This document shows, piece after piece, positions 49,051 to 61,490 of a stretch of DNA of 64,000 bases. How positions within the stretch are numbered: position 1 is the first letter of the stretch; the number at the start of each line of letters is the position of its first letter. Source of the stretch: Thelephora terrestris (Eukaryota > Basidiomycota > Agaricomycetes > Thelephorales > Thelephoraceae); assembly GCA_015956445.1 (NCBI GenBank), contig WIUZ02000019.1, positions 620,001 to 684,000 on the forward strand, given 5' to 3'. The translations under genes and the position numbers were made by a program. Under the pieces are notes generated by a model that searched no databases, was not told the DNA's origin, and saw only the letters and a program-made list of their open reading frames with translations.

Positions 49051-49935
49051 ATGCTTAGCCCCTAGAAAAAAGGTATGTGCTATATTGTTGCGTCATGTCC
49101 CATGGAAGACGGTGATGTACTGACTGAGATATCACGTAAAATCTCCGTAATTTCCCCATGGGCTGCGTGCAAAGCGCTGGTGTCGCGACCTCCCCAATTG
49201 CTTGACCAGGTCCAAGGCAGATGGGGGTCGTCACTGGGGTAAAAGTTCTGAGGAAATGGCTGAGGAGGGGAGGGGGAGCCTTGCTCGTTCCGCAGCTGGT
49301 CACCGGTGATATCAAAGGACCGAGAAAGAATGAGGTTGGTGCTGATAAGGTGGGGGGATGTCACGGACGCGTGCATTGCAAGTTCGACGTAACCCTTTCG
49401 AACCAAACCGCTACCTGCAAAGTCCGGAAGGCCCGGTAATGACCGAACTGATCCCGAACAGAACTTGGGGGATACCTTTGATCATTGGCAATGAGTACTA
49501 ATTTCATCGGGAGTGAGGGTGTTTAATCTAGCATCCAGGTTCGAGGGGGCTACTTTCAATGAGGGAAGCGTAAGCTTATTGAGAGGGGAAGGTCGCTGAC
49601 TTTGAAAGACGCGGGACTGTGCGGGGAGGGTCTAGAAACGAACGAAGGGGTGGTCGCGACGTGCTTACGACTTCTGGAAACTTCACCCGGGAAAGGCGCC
49701 TTGGTCGCTCGGCTGTTCCCGATGTTTCATTCTGTGCGTGCAGCCTCTGGTGAAGATCGAAAGAGGGTGGTCGTCATTCGCTTTGTCATAACGGTGGTCT
49801 TGACCCGGGAACACGTTTGGAGCGAGCCAGAGCTTACTGTCGTCCAGCCATCCAGGCGGCGAGAGTTTGGTGTTTTGCCTCGTGGGAAAGATCGAAGGTG
49901 GGGGATTGTATGCACAGTTTCCCCACACGCTCGGT

Positions 49936-50652
49936 CCGCGCACCCGCTCAAGTACCAGGCGATTGTGGCGGTCCCCAGATTCATTTTTAACACCCGAATC
50001 GGATGGGCTGCGTAGAAAAACGCGTCCGACACGCGCCGACGGGGCTGGTCCATGACGCGAGCGCACCGAGAGTTTACGTGCGCAGGCGAAAGCCGGAATG
50101 AGCCTGGGATGGTACAAAAAGCGTTTATAGATTGTGATACGTGTACGCGACTGAATGGTGCAATTCTTGAGATGCAGCTGAAAGGAGCAGCCCGTTCTCA
50201 AGCTCGTTATCGCCTCAGCGAGGGTCAACGTTCTCCAGTCGAGCGAGCCAACTCCTGGGCATCTAATCGCATTCGAATTTGAGCCACAGTGCAAAAAAAC
50301 ATCAAGCGGAAAATAAAAACGCGGGGTAGATGTTCCGTCACGATTTTCCGGCCCGGTCTTCCTCCCTCAGCGGTGGCAGCTACCATCATCGTCATCATCG
50401 TCCTCTCTTCCTTCTCCTCGACCAGTCCATCTTTCTCTTCCATATCCTATCTACTTCGGCCTTTCTTCGTTAATACCCACATCTTCTCTTCTAACCGGCT
50501 TATCCTCTCCGTGATATCCCTCGCTCCAGGCTTGCCTAGTTCAATCAAGAGGCCGCCCCCCACAATTGCTCATATAGACCCTCGAACCTCAGCCCCATTC
50601 CTCTCAAGCCCCTTCCCCACCTCCTCCATCTCCCCTCTCCGTACTCTGCCTC
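49936..50652. other. Intergenic region upstream of the creA-like gene
   Basis: This segment of about 720 bp joins the end of the duplicated unit to the creA-like gene and should contain the creA leader and promoter. It has long CT-rich runs at 50395-50460 and 50600-50645, typical of highly expressed fungal promoters. A 76-codon frame (50052-50282, +) and a longer minus-strand frame to 50294 show no motif and are not called. Confidence 0.45.
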
Positions 50653-52700
<2,048 letters not shown>

Positions 52701-53067
52701 TGCCGTCTTCGTATCGTTACCCACCCTTAATTTTCTCCTTTCTTCTTTTTGCCTCGCCTTTCCTAGACGGAACGCTTCGTTCGCTCCCCTTAATTATGGA
52801 CCTTTGTAGATGCTTCCATAGACGGGTCACATTTTTCTATCTCTGGTCTTGTCGTATCGTACCCTCATCCTGATTACACTCATCTCTTCGCCTTGCCACC
52901 ATTCGGTGCTTTTAGATCGTCCCTTCTCACCCTGCTCACATTTAAACCTAATAATTTGTTCCGGATTTAACCCGCTCGTCGAATTTGCGTGATCCTCTAA
53001 AGCCCCCGCGTCGATCAAACGCCCTCCCAAACGGGCCTTGCCTCACTCTCTCCTTCACGGCAACGAA
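52701..53067. other. Intergenic region between creA-like and DCAF5-like genes
   Basis: These 367 bp hold the 3' untranslated region of the creA-like gene and the promoter of the DCAF5-like gene, both on the plus strand. CT-rich tracts at 52735-52770 and 52850-52905 were the only notable pattern. Confidence 0.5.
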
Positions 53068-55313
53068 ATGTCATTCGCTGGTATAACAACGAGCTCGCGT
53101 TTCGTACGACGGCCGGAAATGATCAAAGAGAGGGCCCTTGGGAACCTTCTCGACGCTGGTTTCCCGTACTCAAGGTCTTTCGTGACGTCACCAATCGAAC
53201 GATAAGAGAATCAAATCTGAAGATGTTTCTTCTCGCTTCCGTTTAGATGCCTTCTGGGCCATTCCTCCTGCGTAAATACACTTGCTTTCTCGAATGGAGA
53301 CGGTCGCTTCCTGGCGAGCGGAGGGGATGGTATTTCCCTTCGACCGCTCAGAGACTGCCCCGGGGCTGAAACCTCTCCCTCCCCTTGCCCGATTAGACCT
53401 CAAGATCCAGCTGTATGATTTTCAGCAGGAAGATCTAAACCGACCTTCTTGGTCGTTTGTTGGCCCCATGGTGTGTACGTTTCGGTGATTTGGGGTGATA
53501 ATAACGGTCTTATCACCAATATCAAAGAGCAACGTGTTTTCGCTGGCCTTTTCTGCAAACAACACACATCTCTATTGGTACAACGCGCTTGACCATTCAG
53601 GGTCATACCCTGCTTGCTGAAGCGCTCCCCTTGATTTCAGCGGCACGACAGGACACAAATTGTACAAGTACGACCTGGCTACGCTCAGGGATGTTTCGCA
53701 GTTTCCGATCTCGCCCATCGATATGTTGGATGACCACGATGATACGATTCGAGACGTTACGTGTCATCCGAGTCAAAGCGAGCTGGCTATGACCGCGAGG
53801 TGGGTACCCTTTGTTATCGATCGCCGTCTCACACGGTTGACAATCGTTCGGTTTTTGAAAAAGCGAGGACGGGAGGATCGTTTTGCGCGACAGTAGGATC
53901 GATGCACGGCGTCCGAGCGCGCAAGCGACGCTGCAGAACGACTCCGAGGTTACGGGTGTCCGGTGGAATCCGCGTATGGAGAGTTTGTTTGCGACTTCGG
54001 ATAATCGGGGGAGAGTGTGTTTGCGGGATGTCAGGACTGCTTTTGGGTCGGGTGCGAACCGGACCCGTAAGCCCTTGCAGCAGGTTCGTCTGGCTTTCTG
54101 GAGGTGGTCTCGTGGTTGCTTACGGGTGGTAGGAAACAGTTTGTCACGTCGTTGTCGAAGCCGACTCGCAATTCGCTGGTCAGCCCGGAGAGTAGTTCTA
54201 TCGCTTGGGATCGTGAAGGTGAGCCCTGAACCGCATCACGCACTGATGTTCTGGTAAACTTATCATGTTCGGCAGGCCTAAGATTATCGGTCACATTGCT
54301 TGTATCCAACGTTCAGTTTGAAAACGCACAACCTCGGACTGACGTCCACCACACAGAATTTTTATCCGACTTTGTATGCGCTCAGTGACCCTCATCCTAT
54401 CGCGATCTGTAGGGGCGGCGTGCTGCCGGACGGCAGTCCGATCCCCGATGGGGAACGAACGTATTCGAACGCATGTACTATAAAGGTATGATCTCCAGAC
54501 ATGCGATTAGAGAAAATTGGTTGACCGAAGTGTAGCATGGGTCGTTTGGAGGGCCATCCCTGACCTCTGACGCCTACTATGGTGCGGGTTCTGATGATTT
54601 CAGGGGTTACGTGTGGAAGATACCAGAAACGGCGATGTTGTTGGAACGACGGAGAGAGATCGATGTGGATAGTTGGCTACTGGAGGAGGCTGAGACGGCT
54701 GGTATGTGAAGTAGAACACCGTCGGTGGCTGATGGCGTCTTACTTTGATTTCACTAGCGTTTGCGAGGTCTGCCCGTGAAACACGGTATCAGCCCGTTTC
54801 TCTTTCACAGCCACTGTTTCGGTTGAATGGTGATCCCCCCAGTGTCATTACTCCCTCGTGCAGCCTGTGCTTAGGTCATATCAGGGCACATGTCGATTGT
54901 GAACAGCGTGCTGTTTCACCCCAGCCTTCTTCATATCGTCACGGCTGGAATCGAGCGACACGTAATCCTCCATAGCCCGACCAAGTCTTCGCCGTGCACT
55001 GAAGAACTTACGTTGACGCCGACGACGGTGCGGTCGCTACCGGCTGGTTCTGCCGAGGATCACAGCCGACTCATTCAAGCTATTGCTTCCGGGTTGGGAA
55101 CAAACGACATGGAAGAGGACGCGGAGACGATTGCGTTGTTTGACGAGTAAGTGGTTGCGCTGAGTGTTATGGGCCGGACTGATGGTGGGTTTTTTTAGGA
55201 TTATTAGGACGGAGGGTGAAGGCCGTGATGTGTTCTCGAGCAGAGAGTGTGATGAGTCTGAGGATGAAGATGAGGGCGCGTCTGAGTCTGATGAGGATAC
55301 ACGGTGGTACTGA
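53068..55313 (+). CDS. DCAF5-like WD40 protein
   Basis: Probable substrate receptor for a DDB1-CUL4 ubiquitin ligase. It starts MSFAGITTSSRFVRRPEMIK at 53068. Splicing by eye joins short exons in frame: CLLGHSSCVNTLAFSNGDGR, then FLASGGD, an exon starting DLKIQLYDFQQ, NVFSLAFSANNTHLY, TGHKLYKYDL, DDTIRDVTCHPSQSELAMTA, EDGRIVLRDSR, VTGVRWNPRMESLFATSDNR with GRVCLRDVR, then FYPTLYALSDPHPIAI, GSDDFRGYVWKIP, GHMSIVNSVLFHPSLLHIVT and an acidic tail ending DEDTRWY, TGA at 55311. The order GxDDFxxYxWxIP followed by GHxSIVNxVxFHP is characteristic of DCAF5 (WDR22). At least eleven short introns are needed. A partial second copy follows downstream. Confidence 0.82.
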
Positions 55314-55469
55314 CTCAAAACAAGGGGTGAACTTCCTTGAGGTTGCGATCGGTCCAGAGAGATCTGGAATTGAAACTTGTCCTCTCTCCGTCGATCTTCC
55401 GTTGGTTGCATCTTGAGTTAGTATCTTACCTCTGTCTGATCGCTTTCTTTTTATACCGTTGATCTTGAG

Positions 55470-55680
55470 CGGTTCTTGTCTGGCTACCCCTTGAAGGTCT
55501 GGGAATGCTCCCCCCAGGAATACATTGAACACCGTCGTCTGATTGTTAAACCTATGCCAAAGTGTACTAGGAAGTTCCCGCCAACTGGCAATTCGAGAAG
55601 AGGCCTGGGTGGGAGAATCTGTAAGACAATATTGAAAGCCTCCGTGCCTTATTTCACCCTCGGTTCCTCTCTTCTTGACA
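55470..55680 (+). pseudogene. Truncated duplicate of the 5' end of the SPO71-like gene
   Basis: The stretch 55490-55580 matches 57275-57345, the start of the SPO71-like gene (GGTCTGGGAATGCTCCCCCC versus GGTTTGGGATTGCTCCCCCC, then the segment encoding RRxIGPMP). Here the match ends after about 100 bp and the frame is not maintained. It is a leftover of the tandem duplication that also produced the DCAF5 pseudogene. Confidence 0.55.
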
Positions 55681-55699
55681 GAGGCGAAATGCCTTTCAC

Positions 55700-56960
55700 C
55701 GGGTTTTTTTAACGAGATCGCGTTTTTTGCGGTGGCCAGAAATCACACAAGAGGGAGGCCTTTTGGAGCCTTTTTGACGCTTTTTTTCCGTACTCGAGGT
55801 ATTTTGTGTCGCCACCAATCAAGCGATAACAGAATGAAATCTGAGGATGTTTCCTTTCGCTTCCCGTCTAGATATCTTTTGGGCCCTTCCTCCCACGTCC
55901 TCGCGCCTGCTTTCCCGAATGGAGACGATCGCTTCTTGGCAAACGGAGGGGAAAGTAGACATATTCGAGCGTTCAGAACCGCCTGGGCTGGGATCCCTCA
56001 CTTACCTGTGATAGAATCCAGAATCCAGCTGTTTGGTTTTAAACGGGAAGATCGGAGTGAGTCGCCCTTTTTGCTTGTTTCTGGTCATACTCTCGTGCAC
56101 GTTCCAGTGTTTTCCGGTGGTGCTCACGGTACGGCTCGCACCAAAGGATAGAGTTGATTCGCTTGCTTTCTCTGCGAATAAAACTCATTTCTACTGGCAC
56201 ACCGCGGTCCGAGATCCTTCACAGTTGTATCTGCTTACGGGGCACAACAAGAGGGAAACTGCACGACCTAGCTACTATCGGGGAGGTTTCACGGATCTCA
56301 CCCCGCGGTCATGGCTAACTCGCTTCGACTCGGATGGTATGTAATATCTTGACCCATGTCCTTGTGATTATCGAACCGCCCATCATGGAGTGGGCCCTGA
56401 TAAACTCAGGAGTTACGTGTGAAAGTTACCAGAAACACCGATGTTGCTGGCACAACGTAATGAGGTCGGTGTGAACAGTTGGCCACTGGAGGAGGGTGAG
56501 ACTGTTGGTACGTGGAGTGACTTAGCAGCGGTGGTCTATGACATTCTACTTCGGTTCAACCAAAAGTCCATGAACCACGTTTTCAGGCTGTTTCTCTTTC
56601 ATTCAGATTTCCAGTGCCAAGCTCTCTCCTACAGCCTGTTCTCAGGTCAAATCAGGACACATGTCGATGGCGATCAGCATGGCATTTCACCCCACTGGTC
56701 TACTCTGTAGTATTGCGACTGCTGGAATTGAACGACACACAATCCACCAGCGCACCATAGTCCGATCAAGTGCACAGGTTGACGCCAACGGCGGTGTAGT
56801 CATTCCCAGCTAGTTCTTCCAGAGATCCCACCCGAATACTTTTGGATGCGACTTCCAGTTGTGAAAGAACGATTTGAATGAGAGCGAGGTAATGACGATT
56901 GTCCATGTCAAGTACATGAAGAGTACGTGTTGTGTATTGGCAATCATACCAACGGGGGTC
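55700..56960 (+). pseudogene. Degenerate second copy of the DCAF5-like gene
   Basis: Nucleotide similarity to 53.1-55.3 kb is clear in order: the first exon and intron (55735-55870), the segment equivalent to LLGHSSCVNTLAFSNGDGR (here LLGPSSHVLAPAFPNGDDR), RIQLFGFKREDR, DSLAFSANKTHFYW near 56153-56192, a GVTCESYQKHRCCW-frame relic of the GSDDF repeat, and the GHxSIVNS region near 56655. Several WD repeats in the middle are missing and the frame is shifted many times. It cannot encode a WD40 propeller. Confidence 0.72.
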
Positions 56961-57254
56961 TTACGGTGATTTGTTTGGCTTTATTATAATGGATGACATG
57001 TATTCTTGAGGTGAGGTAGCGATGAGTCTGAAGAATGAGACGAAGGCAAAACTGAATCTAGCGAGGTGGTAGTGATTTGAAATTGCCTGCATTCACACGA
57101 TGAGGTCATAATCGGTGTACTTCCCTGAGGTGGCAGAACACGGGCCAGACCGAAAGATCTGCAATTGGCCTTTAACCTCTCCGTCGATCTTCCGTTGGTC
57201 GCGCCTTGAGCAGCCTACCTCTGTTTGGTCGCTTTCTCTTCAAACCGAACTGGA

Positions 57255-60200
57255 ATGGCTCCTGTCTTGCAGCCCCATGAAGGTTTGGGATTGCTCCCCC
57301 CCAAGGAACATAAACACCGTCGCCGATTTATTGGACCCATGCCGGAGACTGTCTTCGCCTCGGAGGTTCCTGCCAACCGACAAACCAGGAAGAAGCGCGG
57401 GTGGTTTTCTTCCAGCTCTAGAGCCTCAGCCACTTCTCAGGAGGACGTGGAACAGTGTCTCCATGACGTCATCAAGGTTCATGCCTACGAGTTCTTCAAG
57501 GGACACGGAGGCAAGGACGAGGATTGGGGGGAGCAGGAGGAGAAGAGCGTCCGAGAGGAAATGCTCAGAAGATGGAGGCAGAGCGAATGGGGCAAGCTCC
57601 GGAGAGCAAAGGAGGGTGGCACGAAAAACCGCTGGGTCGGAACGTCCTTCGACATCGGCACTTTCCTCGGCGTGAACGTCCTCGACAAAGATACGTTAAC
57701 CACTTCCCCGACGTCCAGTCCTCCGCGTTCCCCTGCGAAGTCCACACACCCCATATCCATTGATACCGGGACAGAGTCCGTTGCTGGAGAGACTTTTGTC
57801 ACTGCTCCGGACCAATTATCTCCGCGTCCGCCAGCGCGGAAGAATGGGGTTGCTTCAGGGACCCTGACGGACCTCCAGAACCCGTCTTATTTCCCGCTTC
57901 CTACGCCCTCTGAAGAACAGACTCCTGGGGATTTTTTGCAAGGCTCGTCTGGTGTCATGGACCGGCTACATGCTCCGGATGTGTCCTCTCTCGCCCATTC
58001 GACCGCCGATCATGTAATTACACCTTCTCAAACCAAAGGGAAGGGAAAGCAAGTTCACTACGAGGATGAAGTGCGTGACGACGGGCCCACGTCCCCTTCT
58101 GAAGTCCTTGCTCGGTCTGGCCCAGAAGTGGCTGAAACAAGTGCTGGTGCTGTTGAAGCTGCACGTGTGGACAGTATGCCGGAGGAGGATGGCGTCATAA
58201 TGAGAGGTCAGCTTTTCATGCGAGTAAGACGAACTCGTGCTACGGGTCCTGACGGTACCGAATCTTCAGATCGCATGCTTGTCCGTGTGTCTCACACGGA
58301 CGCTGATAGCGTCGGTTCGGCTTTTGATGAGAATCGGAATCGGATTACCCAGCATTTGGACTATGAGGATTGGTCGGAGTTCATGGTCGTTTGGAGGAAA
58401 GGACGGTTGGAGTTATACGAGGATCATGCAAGTTGATGTCGTGATCTATGACCGTCACATGCGCACTCACCGAACTGCTGTCCACCAGAGCCTCCCCGGC
58501 AAGGAATGGGTCACGAAACATAAACACCTTGCGTTCGTTGTCCCTTTGGAAAGTCCCAGGACGAAACTCTCTCTATACTCGTTTGTGGACATGACATTTT
58601 GTTTCGTCTGTCCGCCCACCCCCGTTCTCGGCGTCTCAAAGGATCGTTTGCGGTTTCACACCGCTAGATCTGGCCTCAATGTGTTCGTGTTTAAGGTCAA
58701 GATTCGGTCGCGTGCGCAAGACTGGATCTGGAAATTGTGGTGCGTTAATCCTTCTTGCCATTTGGAAATCGTAAATGACTCGACACGAGGCGTCACATTG
58801 GTGGCCACTTGCCCAAGTCGATTGAGATTCGGTGCCCAACCTTGGATTCCCGCTTGAAACTGGACTTGCCAAACCTCGATGCGCTGATACTATCTGATTA
58901 CGGACTCTTCGATCGCGATACGGTCGTCCAGCTCTGTAAGAACTCGTTGAGGACGGTTCGCGAGTGGGGCTGGCTTGTCCAGCGACGGATCGATGAAGGG
59001 TTATCCTTCGAGCTAGCCTGGAGAATGGGCGCAAAGTTGGATTGGGTATGGCAACTCAATGATCTGCATGGACAGCCAAGGGATTGGGCTGTCCTGTATG
59101 GCCTTGCGTTGAACCAGGTCAGCTTATATGCGCTCATCTATTTTACGTCCCATCTTGATCCAACCGATGGACGTTGACAGGGCGGGAAGCTGTCCCATTT
59201 AGAAGTTCGACTCAAAATCCATAATCCGAGCAAACTTCATTTGAAGGACGGAACTCGATTGGACGAGCCGCTCGGCATTGAAGGTTATCTCGATAGAATT
59301 AAACCTGCTACTCAGACTAAGGAGCCGGTCTACGTGGCAACCCATGGCGGATACCTCTTCGCAATGTCCCCCCAGCATGCACACCCTCCGTCACCCCCTG
59401 GCGCATCTCCGGACATTTTTTCACCTAAGGACATGAGGGAGGCCGAGGTATCTCGTGGTGCGAAACAGGTCCTAGCCGCGCATGGAGTCTTGGACCTGCG
59501 TAACATCCTCGCTGTACGGAGGGCGTTCCATCAGACTCCGAGACATACACACGACGATTCCAACAATGATGACGAGGTTGGTGTTTGGCAGGAGCTTGAG
59601 CGGACGGAGAGCGATGACGAGGACAGAGGTGGAGAAGACGGGCTAGCGACGGCGCCCAATAAACCACGAAAGAATATGCGCCGGTCGTTTGAGTTACTCA
59701 TGGTCACTGGCCATGTTGTACGACTTGAGGTGGGTTCTTCGGCGGTCCCCCGTTGCTCCCACGATTCTCACATCAGTTTAGGCGTATTCATGCATTGTCG
59801 CGTTGGAATGGATCAACCGACTCCGCGCCCTTATAACTTATTGGAGAATGAGGCACCAAATGGACGCCAAACAGGAAATGGACCTAGCTCAACATGGCGC
59901 TGGACGTGCTCGTGTGACACCACTCAAACACGCCCACGTTTTCGACCAAAATCTTCCCCCCGAGGATCCTCCGGACCCCGAGTCTTCGCTTCCAGACCTT
60001 TCCGCGGTTTACAACTTGTGTCTTTATCAGAACTGTCGGCCGATCCTCAAGTGCGGGAAACTATTTGCGAGGAAGGGACTCAGAGGCCAATATGAGTGCG
60101 TCCGCTTGACATGACTTTATCCGTTTCATCGACCTCTTTTGTTGAACTCTTTAAACTAGGCATCTTCAGTTGGTTCTGGTGAATGGGCATCTGGTCCAAT

Positions 60201-60649
60201 TTCGAATAAAGCCGACGGTGTCGCTGTACTTCAAAAAACGCAAGACCATCAACCTCCTCGATGCCTATGTTTGTTCTGGCTACTTCGCGGCTCAAACGCT
60301 TCCTTCTGGTCAATTTAGGCCTGATATGCCTGCTACAGCACGTCGATATGCGGACGGGTTGGAGACAGACGATCCCGAGGAGGATACGTTATTCATGCTG
60401 TGGTATCATTATCACCCTGTAGGAGCTGGCGGTGCGACCGGATCCGGTCCAGCGGCACAAACTAAGAAAGGGCCATCCATACCGCCATTGTCCGCGAAAC
60501 GGAAAGTCGCGTTGTTTAGAACGAGGAGTAAATTGGAGAGGGATGCTTGGTGTTGGGCTTTGAACACGGAAATCGAGAAGATGGCGTATTCTAACCCGGA
60601 GAGGGAGATATTGCTGAGAGAGACGGGAGATATCGTCCAGGATCCTTAG
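57255..60649 (+). CDS. SPO71/Mug56-like PH-domain protein
   Basis: Large protein with PH-type domains of the kind found in yeast Spo71 (prospore membrane) and S. pombe Mug56. The ATG at 57255 gives MAPVLQPHEGLGLLPPKEHK then RRRFIGPMPETVF; the longer frame from 57225 begins with TTG. An N-terminal segment VIKVHAYEFFKGHGGKDE matches the Spo7_2_N-type region; a first split PH domain runs from WRKGRLELYEDH to DWIWKLW; central segments include SIEIRCPTLDSRLKLDLPN and LDWVWQLNDLHGQPRDW; a C-terminal PH runs from CGKLFARKGLRGQYE to RDAWCWALNTEIEKM. The first intron (58428-58488) appears to have a GC donor (GCAAGT). Other introns join in frame. Stop TAG at 60647. The assignment is from memory of the family motifs; role in sporulation is inferred. 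Confidence 0.72.
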
Positions 60650-61490
60650 TACATATGTCTTTCAAGAGGCTTCAAGGTCTCCTCGTAGTCTCTCAGTGCA
60701 GGTTGTTTCAGGTGCGCAAATCAAGCTGCGAAGAATGTAGGTGTGGAAAAGCCTCACAAGCACGAGGACTTATTGGAGGAATGACTGAGGTGTTGTTCAT
60801 CTTGGTCCCCATATTATCGTGCTGTACTACCATTGGATGAGTGGCGCTGACTGGGAGGGCCTGTACACAACGTTGGTGGGCTTCTCCTGGTAACCTCAAC
60901 TATGTACATCTTCAAGCATAAAAATTGTCGGAGCAGTGACGGGTGATTTTCCCGGTGAAACCTCAAGCAAACAGAACGAGTACGACATACTATTTACAGA
61001 AGATACGGCCTGGGCTCGGATTGATTTTGGATCATCTCCAACAGACCCCGTGGCGAAGGAATGCTAGAGAAGTCCTTGCAATGAACAAACCCCCGAGGCC
61101 AGTGAGTTGATGGCGAGTTCCTCTAGAGCCAGTAGTAACAAATGAAGAGTGGAGGTGTTATCTGACGCCTCCAACAACACATCGAGAGCTTTGGAGAGAC
61201 TTCAGGGTCCCTTTCGGCACGTGTACTATCGAGTTAGGCGGTGCACTGCGACCACCAATCAGCCCTGGTTTCGTCACCTGAAATGAGGAGGGTGCACGGT
61301 GCATTACTGGATAATGACATGGTCACTGTCAGCGTGTATCCTTCGAGTTGGTATTAGAGAACCTGGACTCTGATTGCAACTGATTGCGATCGACAACAGC
61401 GTGCCTAAATAGTAAATGTGACCGAAGTGTGACGCTGTTCTGGCAGACCTTGCATTACCTTGGGTTGTTGCCTGGCACATCCCGCTTCGT
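60650..61490. other. Intergenic region upstream of alpha-actinin
   Basis: This 840-bp segment lies between the stop of the SPO71-like gene and the start of the alpha-actinin gene, both on the plus strand. No motif-bearing frame and no clear TATA element were found. Confidence 0.5.

Larger units (their letters stand above)
45890..49935. repeat. Direct tandem duplication, unit 2 (glucoamylase unit)
   Basis: The unit starts with CCCGCCGATATACTCGCCG (45898), the counterpart of 41511, and ends near CCCCACACGC (49922). Its contents repeat unit 1 in the same orientation. Relative to unit 1 it has a deletion of about 340 bp joining sequence equivalent to 41965 and 42297 (junction near 46345). After 49935 the sequence becomes unique and leads to the creA-like gene. 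Confidence 0.8.

Noticed and set aside
49683-50294. 203-codon minus-strand open frame overlapping the end of the glucoamylase duplication
   Set aside because: It begins at a non-ATG codon region, crosses the boundary between repeated and unique sequence and has no recognisable motif.
57225-57254. Extension of the SPO71-like frame upstream of the ATG at 57255
   Set aside because: The frame opens with TTG, and part of this stretch belongs to the duplicated DCAF5 3' flank.
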